The notes: a model not told the origin generated them from the sequence alone. DNA of 30,956 nucleotides from RYN-433 sp036558265 (GCA_036558265.1 DATBFY010000447.1:1-30956), one strand, 5' to 3'. Shown: positions 1-7,892, numbered from the stretch's first letter. Numbers and translations are program-made.

Positions 1-921
1 GTGCTGGGGGCGGGGGGGTTGCAGGCGATTGCCAAGTCGGGGATGCCGGTCGACGGGAAGCGCGTGGTGGTGGCCGGCTCGGGGCCGCTGCTGCTGGCGG
101 TGGCGGCGACGCTGGCGAAGCTCGGGGCGCGGATCGAACTGGTGGCGGAGCAGGCAGCGTGGGGGCGGGTGGCGCGGTTCGGCCTGGCGGCGGGCTGGGG
201 GAAGATTCGAGAAGCGGCGGCCTTGAAGTGGCGGTTGCGCGGGGTGCCGTATCGGATGGGATGCTGGCCGGTGGAGGCGCAGGAGCGCGACGGCGGGCTG
301 CGGGTGACCTTACGCGAGTGGAATGCGCTTCGGCAAGTGGAGTGTGATTACCTCGCGTGTGGCTTCTTCCTGGTGCCGAACCTGGAGTTGCCGATGCTGC
401 TGGGGTGTCGGCTGCAAGCGGATGGCGTCGCTGCGAATGAGTGGCAGGAGACGAGCGTCGCGAACATCTATGGGGCGGGGGAAGTCACGGGAATTGGCGG
501 GTTGGAGAAGTCGCTGATCGAGGGGGAGATCGCTGGGCTTGCGGCGAGCGGGGATCGGGGCGCGGCGGAGCGGTTGTTCGGGGCGCGGGCGAGGGCGTGG
601 CGGTTTGCGGCGGCGTTGCGGGGGGCGTTTGCGTTGCGGGAGGAGTTGCGCGAGATCGCGACGGATGATGCGATCGTCTGCCGGTGCGAGGACGTGACGG
701 TGGGGCGGGTTCGGGGGTATTCGAGCATGCGGGAGGCGAAGCTGCAGACGCGGTGTGGGATGGGGCCGTGCCAGGGAAGGGTGTGCGGGGCGGCGTGTGA
801 GTTTCTGTTCGGGTGGCGGGACGGGTCGGTGAGGGCGCCGATTTTTCCGGTGGGGGTGGGGGCGTTGCGCGCAATGGTGGGCGATGCCCACCCCACAAAT
901 GAAATCCCCCCGCGCTCGTGA
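1..921 (+). CDS. FAD/NAD(P)-dependent oxidoreductase with BFD-like [2Fe-2S] domain, 5' truncated
   Basis: The open frame enters from the left edge, so the N-terminal part, including the first FAD-binding Rossmann motif, is missing. The visible 306 residues begin in the linker before the second dinucleotide fold, seen as VVVAGSGPLLLAVAATLAKLGA at about residues 22-43. The middle carries a typical GAGEVTGIGG segment closing the FAD site. The last 80 residues hold CRCE, then CGMGPCQGRVC, the cysteine pattern of BFD-like [2Fe-2S] modules. This architecture is known from the HcnB, opine oxidase A subunit and sarcosine/proline dehydrogenase-like oxidoreductases. The substrate cannot be told from this fragment. 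These proteins usually work with a second FAD subunit and a small ferredoxin-like subunit, which would lie to the left. The stop codon sits inside the hairpin at 906-931. Family call is firm; function is open. Confidence 0.85.
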   Translation: MLGAGGLQAIAKSGMPVDGKRVVVAGSGPLLLAVAATLAKLGARIELVAEQAAWGRVARFGLAAGWGKIREAAALKWRLRGVPYRMGCWPVEAQERDGGLRVTLREWNALRQVECDYLACGFFLVPNLELPMLLGCRLQADGVAANEWQETSVANIYGAGEVTGIGGLEKSLIEGEIAGLAASGDRGAAERLFGARARAWRFAAALRGAFALREELREIATDDAIVCRCEDVTVGRVRGYSSMREAKLQTRCGMGPCQGRVCGAACEFLFGWRDGSVRAPIFPVGVGALRAMVGDAHPTNEIPPRS

Positions 922-931
922 GCGCGGGGGG
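906..931. terminator. Perfect 12-bp hairpin between convergent genes
   Basis: Arms 906-917 and 920-931 are exact reverse complements (CCCCCCGCGCTC and its partner) around a very short centre. The TGA stop of the upstream oxidoreductase (919-921) lies in the loop and stem. The element is between two genes that end towards each other, at 921 and 961, so it could stop transcription from both sides. There is no strong T-run on either side (AATTAACTT on the plus side, ATTTCATTT on the minus side). Calling it a bidirectional terminator is inference from position and stem strength. Confidence 0.65.
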
Positions 932-960
932 AATTAACTTCGTCGGGATTCGTCTGCCGT

Positions 961-3900
961 TCAGCGCGTCCGGCGACGACGGCGGGAAAGGGCTGCCAAG
1001 CCGAAAGCGGCGAACAATGACAGGGTGCCGGGTTCGGGGACGGCGGCGAAGGCGCGGGCGAGGTCGGGCTCGAAGTTGACCGGGGCGCCGGCGATCGGCC
1101 CGCTGGGCAGGGCGGCGTTGTAGTTCTGGGCGAGCTTGACGAGGTCGTTGAAATCGACCATGCCGTCGTAATTGAAGTCGCCGTTGTACCACCAGCTTTC
1201 GGTGGTGGCGGCGACGTTGTTGTTGTAATTTTGCGCCAGGCGCACCAGGTCATTGAAATCGACATTGCCGGAGAGGTCGGCGTCGCCGGCGAGGGTGGTG
1301 CGGACGAGGATCGCGTCGCCGTCCACGGTCTCGCTGCCGAACGTGCCGCCCGTGGGGCCCAGAAGCTCGAAGGCCTCGGCGTAGCCGATGGCGAGCCTGG
1401 AGTCGGCGGCTGCGGAGGAGGAGTTGATCGCGCTGCCCGCGCCATTCCACGCGCCGCCGTTGTAGCCGACGACGATCTGGCCGCGGACGGTCGTGATCGG
1501 GCTTAGGCCCGGGGCATAATCGATTGCCAGGCGGTTGGCGTCGCCCAGGTCGATCGCGCCGGAGATGGCCGGCAGCGTCGCGAGCTTCGAGGTGGTTGCG
1601 GCGGCGGCGTTGGCGGCGGGGCGGATCTGGAGGATCCCCACGACGGTGACGGCGTTGGGCGAAGCATTCGTGCTGGTCAACTGGGCGACCGACCCGATGT
1701 CATTGACGGTCAGGACACCCTGATTGCCCAGGACGACGGCGGGGAGGCTCGCGCCGTTGAGGAGTGCGATGGCGCTGTTGCCGGCCTGGCCGACGACGAC
1801 GCGGTTGTTGGTCGCGTTGCCGTTGAAGCTCAGTGAGCGGCTGAGCGAACCCGTTTCGACGGCGAGGTCGAACGGACCGCTGACGTTGCGGACGAAAACC
1901 TGGCTGGCGGTGGCGTCGCCGTCGTTCTTCTTGACGGTGGCGTTGCCCTCGAGGACCAGGTCGGTGGTCAGCGTGGTGTCCTGGTTCTGCCCGACGTAGA
2001 GGGTCGAGCCCTGCTGCAGGTGGATGTTGGTGACCTCGGCCTTGCCGGCGAGGGTCAGGTCCGTGCCGTTGCGGTCGGAGACGATGGTGCCGGCCTGGTT
2101 GGCGAGGATGTTGACGCGGACCGGGAAGACGTTGGTAATCGGGGCGTCGTTGCTGTCGTTGATGTAGACGTAGAGGTCCTCACCGTTGCCGATGCCGCCC
2201 GAGCCGTTGGCCGTGCCGCCGATGTTGATCTGGCCGGTGCCGCTGGCGAAGCCCGCGCCGTTCTGACCGGCGAGGACGCGGACCCAGGAGTCACCGCCGG
2301 TGGGGACGTTCTGGGTGTTGATGGTGCCGTTGAAGACGACGCCGTTCTCGAAGCGTTCGCGGCCGCGGACGTTGTTGAAGGTGACGTTGCTGCTGATGGT
2401 GCCGAGCAGGCCGATGTCGGAGATGTTGGCGCCCTGGATGCTGGAGACGACGCCGACGTTGACGTTGACGGGGGTGGCGGGGCTGAGGTTCTCGAACTCG
2501 AAGGCGTCGCCCGCGCCCTGGTCGGTGGTGAAGTCGCCGAGGACCGTGGCGTTCTTGATGCGGACGTCGGTGGTGGCCTCGTCGATGCTGACGAAGGCGC
2601 CGGGGCGGATGGTGACCTTGTCGAGGTTGATCAGGCCGACGCTGCCGGCGGTGGCGTCGCGGCGATCGACGTAGATGCGGCGGCCGTCGGGGGACATGGC
2701 GCCGTCGAGGACAATCTTGAGGTTGACGTCGAGGCGGTTGTCGTCCGCCAGGGCGAGGCCGTTGTTGCCGGGGGTCGCGATGTTGAGGTCGGTCTTGGTG
2801 CCCCCACCGAGGATCAGGCTGCCGCCGATGATGTCGCCGGAGACGATCCCGTCGGTGAGGGTCGTGGCGTTGTTGCCGAACTTGACGTTGGGGGAGAGTC
2901 CCGGCGCGGCGCCGCCGGCGATCAGGTCGCCGCCGATGTGCGAGTTGCCGCCGTTGAAGATCAGGTCGGCGTTGCTGATCTTGTTGACGCTACCGGGATA
3001 GTTGAACACGCCGTTGAAGAGGACCGAGCCCATCATGTTGAGCCCGTCGATCGGGGTGGCCGAGCCGATGGTGATCGGCGCGGCGGCGGTTCCCGCGGCG
3101 GTGGCGGCGTCGGTGGGCTGTACGTCGAGGTTGACGGTAAGGGTGCTGGTACCGGTGATCGCCCCGCCGACGTTGCCGCTGCCGTTGTAGAGCAGCGCGG
3201 GCATGCGGGGATCGACGTAGGTCAGGGTGGGGGTGGCGGCGGCGAATGTCGCGCCCTTGGGGCCGACGCTGATCTGGTTCAATCCGGCGCCGCGATCGGC
3301 GGTGCGCGAGGCGTGGTCGGTCACCAGTGCGCCGCCGTCGAGCGTGAAGCCGGGGCCGAACTTTCGATTGGCGTTCTTGACCTGAACCGTGACGCCACCG
3401 GGAAGCTCGTTGAAGCGGGTGATGTCATCGGCCTCGACGCGGATGAGGTCGCCGTCCTGAACGTTTGCGGGGCCGAACTGGCTGCCGTTGAGGGCCTCGG
3501 AGTGGTTGAGCCAGAGGATGATGTTGGGCTCGCGGGTGATCGTGCCGGTGCCGTTGAGCCCGGCGTTGTTGCCGGCGAGGTCCTTGGAGTTGATCTGGAG
3601 GCCGCCGCCCGACTTGATGAGGATGTCGCCGTTGAAGGCGGTGGAACCGCCGTTCTGGGCGCTGGAGGCGATCAGGAAGCCGCCGGGCATGACGGTGGCG
3701 GTGGCGCCGCCGAGCGCGGCGTCGCGGTAGAAGCGGGCCTCGGTCTGATTGCCGATGATGAAGTTGACGTTGGAGTAGTTGGACTGGTCGTCGTCGAAAT
3801 CGACTCGGCCGTCGATGGTGACGTTGACGCGGCCGGCGTTGCCGGTGTTGTTGACGACCGAGAGCGCGCCGGCGTTGGTGCCGTTGCCCAGGATGAGGGA

Positions 3901-5508
3901 TGTGCCACCGGAGATGAAGCGGCCGCTGCGGAGGGTGAAGTCGCTGTTGGCGGTGATGACGCCGTTGTTCCAGCGGCGTGCGGCGCGGTCGCTGGCGATG
4001 CCGGCCCAGGGGGTACCGGGGCCGACGGTGATGTCGAACGAGCTGGACGTCGCCGGGGTGTCGGCGCCCAGGCCGAAGTAATACTTCGGATCGGTGCCGA
4101 GATTGGCGATCGTGGTGGTGGTGTCGGCGGTGGCGCCCAGGGTCTCGTGGGCGATGATGGCGCCGGGGGCGAGGGTGATGTTGCTGGCGGTATCGAGCGC
4201 GGCCAGGCGGCCGCTGTTGCCGCGGATGATGCCGCGGTCGCGGATCTCGAACTTGTCGGTGGCGGTCGGCGTGACGCCGAGCACGATCATGCCGTACTTG
4301 TCGGCGACGGCCGTGGCGCCCATGGCGCCGTTGGCGTTGAAGTTGGCCTGGTAGTCGTAGACGCCGACCTTGCCCAGCATGGTGGACTGGACGTTCTTGT
4401 CGAAGGTCCAGGTGCCGGTGCCGGCGATGAGGAGTTCGGAATCGGCGTCGCCGGTGATGTTGGCGTAGTCGGAGCCGTTGGCGGTAAGGGCGGCGGTGCT
4501 GTCCCAGATGAAGGCGGTTCGCTTGCCGTTGACCTGGATGTTGCCCAGGCTCACGTGGGCGTTGTTGGGGTCGTAGAAGAGGTCGGAGTTGAGGACGGTG
4601 TCGGTGAAGGCGAAGCGGTTGATGACGGTGCCGGTGGCGCGCTCGAAGAACGCGTTGGCGTAGCCGCTGGGCGCGTTGGCGACCAGCTTGCCCAGGCCGG
4701 TGGTGCCCTGGACGCTGTCGCCGTCAGCGCCTTGGGCCCAGTAGCGCAGGCGGAGCTGGCCGGTGCCGTTGAGGTTCACGTCGCCGTTCATGTTCCAGAC
4801 GGCGGTGCGACTGGCGTTGTTGTTCTCGAACTCGACGGCCTTGGCGCCCTGGAGGGTGAGGCTGTTGAACGTGACGTCGGAGTCGTCAAACTTGATGGCG
4901 ATGTTGCCGGTGTAGTTGAGGGCGGAGTTGGTGAGGGTATTCGAGGCGGTGTTGGCGTTGAGGACGAGATTGTTGGCATTGAGCGCCCACTGGGCGTTGA
5001 AGATCAGGGCGTTGTTGAGGCCGGTAACGCTGCCGCCGCCACTGACGACGCCGGGGGCGTCGATGTGCTGGATGAGGTTCGTGTTGAGGACGAACTTGTT
5101 GTCGGTCAGCGCGCCCTGGTAATTGACGTTCAGGCCACGGGTGACGTCGTTCTGAGTCTGCTGAAGGGTGAACGAGCCGATCGTGAAGCCGCCGAGGGTG
5201 GCGACGTTGGTGCTGACGTTGAGGGTGCGCGTGCTGTAGAGGACCTTGGCGATGGCGTCCTCGGTGCCGGCGCCGGCGCCCTTGCCGTCGCCCGGGTAGA
5301 CCTGGCTGCCGGTGTCGCCGACCCACGTCCACACGCCGGTGCTGTCCCACGTGCGGTCGGCGCCGGGGAGGGTGGCGGTGGCGGTGCCATCGGCGCGGGC
5401 GGTCTGGGCGACGAGCGCGCCGGCGGCGAGCGACGCGGCCAGACCCAGCGTGGCGCGGGAAGCGATTCGATAGGAAGACTTACGACCCTTCTGGCGTGCG
5501 AACGACAT
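961..5508 (-). CDS. Giant secreted beta-repeat protein with dockerin-like repeats and PEP-CTERM tail
   Basis: The chosen ATG at 5508 has a strong ribosome site, GAGGAGAGG, four to five bases upstream; an in-frame ATG at 5598 would add 30 residues with no signal-peptide character. The 1515-residue product starts with a basic region and a hydrophobic stretch ending near ARA-DG (about residue 40), a typical secretion signal. The body is rich in Asn, Gly, Thr and Val with recurring short beta-strand patterns, like autotransporter-type passenger domains. Near residues 1407-1467 are two EF-hand-like dockerin type I repeats (GDADLSGNVDFNDL and GDFNYDGMVDFNDL). The end, from about 1489, is AVPEPGTLSLFAAFGLAAL followed by an Arg-rich tail, a PEP-CTERM signal: VPEP motif, one transmembrane helix, basic cluster. 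In the family this tail is processed by an exosortase-type enzyme. A cell-surface or extracellular matrix role is inferred. Transcribed alone. Confidence 0.9.
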   Translation of the reverse strand: MSFARQKGRKSSYRIASRATLGLAASLAAGALVAQTARADGTATATLPGADRTWDSTGVWTWVGDTGSQVYPGDGKGAGAGTEDAIAKVLYSTRTLNVSTNVATLGGFTIGSFTLQQTQNDVTRGLNVNYQGALTDNKFVLNTNLIQHIDAPGVVSGGGSVTGLNNALIFNAQWALNANNLVLNANTASNTLTNSALNYTGNIAIKFDDSDVTFNSLTLQGAKAVEFENNNASRTAVWNMNGDVNLNGTGQLRLRYWAQGADGDSVQGTTGLGKLVANAPSGYANAFFERATGTVINRFAFTDTVLNSDLFYDPNNAHVSLGNIQVNGKRTAFIWDSTAALTANGSDYANITGDADSELLIAGTGTWTFDKNVQSTMLGKVGVYDYQANFNANGAMGATAVADKYGMIVLGVTPTATDKFEIRDRGIIRGNSGRLAALDTASNITLAPGAIIAHETLGATADTTTTIANLGTDPKYYFGLGADTPATSSSFDITVGPGTPWAGIASDRAARRWNNGVITANSDFTLRSGRFISGGTSLILGNGTNAGALSVVNNTGNAGRVNVTIDGRVDFDDDQSNYSNVNFIIGNQTEARFYRDAALGGATATVMPGGFLIASSAQNGGSTAFNGDILIKSGGGLQINSKDLAGNNAGLNGTGTITREPNIILWLNHSEALNGSQFGPANVQDGDLIRVEADDITRFNELPGGVTVQVKNANRKFGPGFTLDGGALVTDHASRTADRGAGLNQISVGPKGATFAAATPTLTYVDPRMPALLYNGSGNVGGAITGTSTLTVNLDVQPTDAATAAGTAAAPITIGSATPIDGLNMMGSVLFNGVFNYPGSVNKISNADLIFNGGNSHIGGDLIAGGAAPGLSPNVKFGNNATTLTDGIVSGDIIGGSLILGGGTKTDLNIATPGNNGLALADDNRLDVNLKIVLDGAMSPDGRRIYVDRRDATAGSVGLINLDKVTIRPGAFVSIDEATTDVRIKNATVLGDFTTDQGAGDAFEFENLSPATPVNVNVGVVSSIQGANISDIGLLGTISSNVTFNNVRGRERFENGVVFNGTINTQNVPTGGDSWVRVLAGQNGAGFASGTGQINIGGTANGSGGIGNGEDLYVYINDSNDAPITNVFPVRVNILANQAGTIVSDRNGTDLTLAGKAEVTNIHLQQGSTLYVGQNQDTTLTTDLVLEGNATVKKNDGDATASQVFVRNVSGPFDLAVETGSLSRSLSFNGNATNNRVVVGQAGNSAIALLNGASLPAVVLGNQGVLTVNDIGSVAQLTSTNASPNAVTVVGILQIRPAANAAAATTSKLATLPAISGAIDLGDANRLAIDYAPGLSPITTVRGQIVVGYNGGAWNGAGSAINSSSAAADSRLAIGYAEAFELLGPTGGTFGSETVDGDAILVRTTLAGDADLSGNVDFNDLVRLAQNYNNNVAATTESWWYNGDFNYDGMVDFNDLVKLAQNYNAALPSGPIAGAPVNFEPDLARAFAAVPEPGTLSLFAAFGLAALSRRRRRTR

Positions 5509-5687
5509 TGATCCTCTCCTCGGTGTGGATCCCAGGGTGACAGAGGGGTGCAGCGCAGCACAATGCGCTGGATCAGGACCGATGGCGCGGCGAGACAACG
5601 ACGTCGTTGGCCTCAGGTCGGAGTGAGATCGATTTCACCCTCCGCGATGCGGGCCCTCTTTTGCCCTCACGGTCCAGTCTACTCCGA

Positions 5688-5740
5688 GTTCAGCAATATG
5701 TGGAATTGCTCTGCATTATTTTGGCAAAGTTCTGCTGAAC
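5688..5740. promoter_or_regulatory. Inverted repeat upstream of the PEP-CTERM gene
   Basis: GTTCAGCA at 5688-5695 is matched by TGCTGAAC at 5733-5740, an exact 8-bp inverted repeat around 37 bases that are clearly more AT-rich than the rest of the window. It lies 180-230 bases upstream of the surface protein start and just after the rsmD stop codon. It could be a split operator, or part of the end of rsmD, which is transcribed away from the repeat's left side. I could not place a convincing -35/-10 pair beside it, so the regulatory reading is weak. Confidence 0.3.
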
Positions 5741-5758
5741 CCCATTGATAAGGTGCGA

Positions 5759-6343
5759 TTAATGTGTATCGGAGATGGAAGACGGATCGTGCGGGAGCAA
5801 GAAATCGATCTTCATGTCGCCGTAAGTCCGACCGTCCACCTCGCGGAAGGGAGGTAGCTCCAGATGGTCGCCGGCGTCATGGCGAAACAGCACGGTGGCG
5901 TCGTCCGATAAGTGACTGCTCAGGTCCAGGACGAGTCTTCTTAATTGATCGAACTGTTCCCGCAAAAAGCGATAAAAAAGGTCGAGGAAGACCAACGCGG
6001 CCTGGTCGTCGGACGGTGGGGCGGACCGGAAGTATTTGAAGAGGTCGCCCGATACGACGGTCGAACGTTCCGCCACGTCAAGGGACGCGATGTTCTTCCT
6101 CAGCCGCTGCAGCGCGGATCGATCGGCCTCGAAGAAGACCGCGCGGCGTGCGCCGCGGCTGAGCGATTCCAGGCCCATCGAGCCGGTTCCGGCGAAACAG
6201 TCATAGACGACGGCGCCGTCGAGCAGGGGGGTGATGATGTCGAAGAGGGACTGCTTGGCGCGGTCGGTGATCGGCCGGGTCGTGCCGTTATCCTCGGGTG
6301 GCAGGATGACGCGGGAGCGAAACTGGCCGGAGATGATGCGCAT
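5759..6343 (-). CDS. rsmD: 16S rRNA (guanine966-N2)-methyltransferase RsmD-like, variant catalytic motif
   Basis: The 194-residue product starts with MRIISGQFRSRVI, the standard RsmD N-terminus, so the ATG at 6343 is preferred to one at 6412. Length matches the family (about 190-200). The SAM-binding motif is clear as VVYDCFAGTGSMGLESLSRG, followed by an acidic residue in FFEAD. RsmD methylates the exocyclic N2 of G966 in helix 31 of 16S rRNA during 30S assembly. The family's catalytic (D/N)PP(F/Y) motif should follow VFL; here the residues are D121-L122-F123-Y124, so both prolines are replaced. That is unusual for an active N2-guanine methyltransferase, although the strand before it and the aromatic last residue are kept. 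The minus-strand neighbour is the PEP-CTERM gene, 250 bases downstream, with no obvious functional link. Fold and family are secure; full activity is not. Confidence 0.88.
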   Translation of the reverse strand: MRIISGQFRSRVILPPEDNGTTRPITDRAKQSLFDIITPLLDGAVVYDCFAGTGSMGLESLSRGARRAVFFEADRSALQRLRKNIASLDVAERSTVVSGDLFKYFRSAPPSDDQAALVFLDLFYRFLREQFDQLRRLVLDLSSHLSDDATVLFRHDAGDHLELPPFREVDGRTYGDMKIDFLLPHDPSSISDTH

Positions 6344-6449
6344 GAGCCTCAAGCTATCGTGAACGAGCACTGCCGCAAACCCGCGCGCCCCGTCGCGGGG
6401 TCCGAAAAACATTGGAACTCGCGCCGGGGGTCGCTACCCTGTGCGCGCT

Positions 6450-7052
6450 ATGAGCAGCAGTGGCTGTCTGTGCGACAAGTGTTCGGCGTTGTGCTGCCGG
6501 TATTTCGTGCTGGAGATCGACAAGCCCGAGACGCGCGGGCAGTTCGACGACGTGCGCTGGTACCTGGTCCACGAGGGGACGTTCGTGTTCATCGAGAAGA
6601 AGAAGTGGTACCTGGGCGTCTACGCCCGGTGCAAGCACCTGCAGGAGGACAACCGCTGCGGCATCTACGATAAGCGTCCGAACATCTGCCGCGCCTATTC
6701 GACCGAAAGTTGTGATTATCATGGTGGGGATTACGGCTGGGAGAAGTTGTTCAGCTCGGCCGAACAGCTCGAACGCTATGCCAGGGAGAAACTGGCCAAG
6801 CGAAGGCAAAAAGCAAGGGCGAAAGGGCGAAAGGCCGGCGGAGGCGGCCGACGAACCGGCGTGCGACGGCGTCAACGTCGTGCGAACCTGCTGCCGATCC
6901 TCCTGACGGCAGGGGGGCGGGGGCCGATCAACGGAAGCATCTACCCCTCGCCAGGGGCCAATGGGAACAGGAACGGCAACGGCAATGGCAATGGACACGC
7001 TCACGGTGCGGGCAATGGCCGAGCCATTTCGCTCCCGCTGCTCAGCCGCTAA
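6450..7052 (+). CDS. YkgJ-family cysteine-cluster protein with Asn/Gly-rich tail
   Basis: The 200-residue product begins MSSSGCLCDKCSALCC, followed by YARCKHL, NRCGIYDKRPNICRAY and SC. This is the cysteine arrangement of the YkgJ (zinc- or iron-chelating, UPF0153-like) family, in which eight or so cysteines bind metal; the biochemical role is not established. An in-frame GTG at 6441 is possible, but the ATG at 6450 places the Cys cluster at the usual distance from the N-terminus. After about residue 125 the conserved domain ends in a Lys/Arg-rich stretch and then a low-complexity tail of NGNGNG type. The tail is encoded by short near-repeats of GGCAAY near 6970-7020. The tail is probably disordered and lineage-specific. 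The next gene starts 24 bases on in the same direction. Confidence 0.85.
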   Translation: MSSSGCLCDKCSALCCRYFVLEIDKPETRGQFDDVRWYLVHEGTFVFIEKKKWYLGVYARCKHLQEDNRCGIYDKRPNICRAYSTESCDYHGGDYGWEKLFSSAEQLERYAREKLAKRRQKARAKGRKAGGGGRRTGVRRRQRRANLLPILLTAGGRGPINGSIYPSPGANGNRNGNGNGNGHAHGAGNGRAISLPLLSR

Positions 7053-7076
7053 ACTGCCGGGGTCATCCGCATCCGC

Positions 7077-7574
7077 ATGGCCGATCGATCGGTTCATTAC
7101 GAGGCCGCGTTTGAAGCGTTCCTGAGGGACAAGCGGATCCCCTACGTCGCCGTGGACGAGGCGAAGAAGGCTCTGTTCGCCAACGCCAAGCTCAAGAGCT
7201 TCGATTTCGTGGTCTACCCGCAGAACAAGGCCCGTCTGCTGATCGACGTGAAAGGCCGCAGCCTGCGAAACCGGAGCAAGCGGAGCGGGTTCGAGACCTG
7301 GGCGACCGAGGCCGACGTCAAGGACCTTCTCCAGTGGGAGCAGGTGTTCGGGGAGGGGTTTACGGCGGTGCTCGGTTTCGTCTACTGGATCGATCCGCCG
7401 CTTGCGCCCGAGCCGGGCATGTTCGAGTTTCGCGACCGCTGGTACCTGCTGATGGGGGTGGACCTGGCGGAATACCGCGATCACATGCGACGCCGCAGCG
7501 TCAAATGGGAGACGGTCTGCCTGCCGGCGGAGGATTTCCGCTCGCTTGCCCGTCCGATCGAAAGCTGGTTATGA
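7077..7574 (+). CDS. HYExAFE family protein, possible PD-(D/E)XK nuclease fold
   Basis: The 165-residue product has the diagnostic HYEAAFE at residues 7-13, from which the planctomycete HYExAFE family takes its name. The family has no proven function that I know of. Further on, SFDFVVYP (Asp43) and LLIDVKGR (Asp57, Lys59) have the spacing and hydrophobic setting of a PD-(D/E)XK nuclease core. The family-defining Glu9 or Glu13 could be the helix-1 acidic residue such folds often use. This reading is mine and rests on pattern only. No membrane segment or signal peptide is visible, so it is likely cytoplasmic. The gene follows the YkgJ-type gene by 24 bases, and its TGA overlaps a possible ATG of the next gene, which suggests co-transcription. 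No strong ribosome site is visible before the ATG. Confidence 0.85.
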   Translation: MADRSVHYEAAFEAFLRDKRIPYVAVDEAKKALFANAKLKSFDFVVYPQNKARLLIDVKGRSLRNRSKRSGFETWATEADVKDLLQWEQVFGEGFTAVLGFVYWIDPPLAPEPGMFEFRDRWYLLMGVDLAEYRDHMRRRSVKWETVCLPAEDFRSLARPIESWL

Positions 7575-7582
7575 TAGCCCCC

Positions 7583-7822
7583 ATGAAGTATCGCCTGCTC
7601 AAGTGGTACGTCACGTTCGCGGTGCTCCTGGCGCCCCTGATCGCCTTCGCGGCCAAGGAGGACGAGGACACGCAGAAACTCGAGGGTCGCCTCGAGGGGT
7701 ACTCGACCACCGTCCGGTTGCCCAACAGCAGCACGGCGCTGGCGTACCTGTTAATCTGCTTCCTGGGCGTCATCGCGCTGGCGACGCTGTTCAAGAACGC
7801 GAAACGAACGCACCTGGACTAG
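7583..7822 (+). CDS. Small membrane protein, unknown function
   Basis: The product is 79 residues from the ATG at 7583. A second in-frame ATG at 7571, overlapping the previous stop as ATGA, would add four residues. Residues 1-23 (MKYRLLKWYVTFAVLLAPLI...) form a basic start plus hydrophobic helix that may be a signal peptide cut after AFA or may stay as an anchor. A charged loop (KEDEDTQKLEGRLEGYSTT) follows. A second hydrophobic helix, ALAYLLICFLGVIALATLF, precedes a short basic end. With cleavage it would be a type I single-span protein with a small extracytoplasmic domain. I recognise no family. Its position suggests translation coupled to the HYExAFE gene. Confidence 0.7.
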   Translation: MKYRLLKWYVTFAVLLAPLIAFAAKEDEDTQKLEGRLEGYSTTVRLPNSSTALAYLLICFLGVIALATLFKNAKRTHLD

Positions 7823-7825
7823 ACA

Positions 7826-7892
7826 AAGGCAGAAGGATGAAGGCAGAAGGATGAAACAGATCACGGTGTTCATCCTTCTGCCTTCATCCTTC
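7826..7892. repeat. 24-bp perfect inverted repeat containing a 14-bp tandem duplication
   Basis: Two head-to-tail copies of AAGGCAGAAGGATG occupy 7826-7839 and 7840-7853. The segment 7832-7855 is the exact reverse complement of 7869-7892, giving a 24-bp perfect stem with a 13-base loop. Further copies of the core TTCATCC continue to about 7915. The composition is purine-rich on one arm and pyrimidine-rich on the other, unlike the neighbouring coding DNA. It lies 10 bases after one small gene and 40 before the next in the same direction. It could be a terminator or attenuator, an mRNA-stabilising hairpin, or a copy of a dispersed intergenic repeat; no T-run directly follows. Confidence 0.85.

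Noticed and set aside
2020..5511. A 1163-codon open frame on the plus strand opposite the PEP-CTERM gene
   Set aside because: Its product is almost only Ala, Asp, Glu, Gly and Val, as expected from the complementary strand of a GC-rich Asn/Thr/Gly-rich gene. It has no domain and no ribosome site.
6441..6449. GTG at 6441 as the YkgJ-type start
   Set aside because: It adds only three residues, has no ribosome site, and the ATG at 6450 is a better codon.
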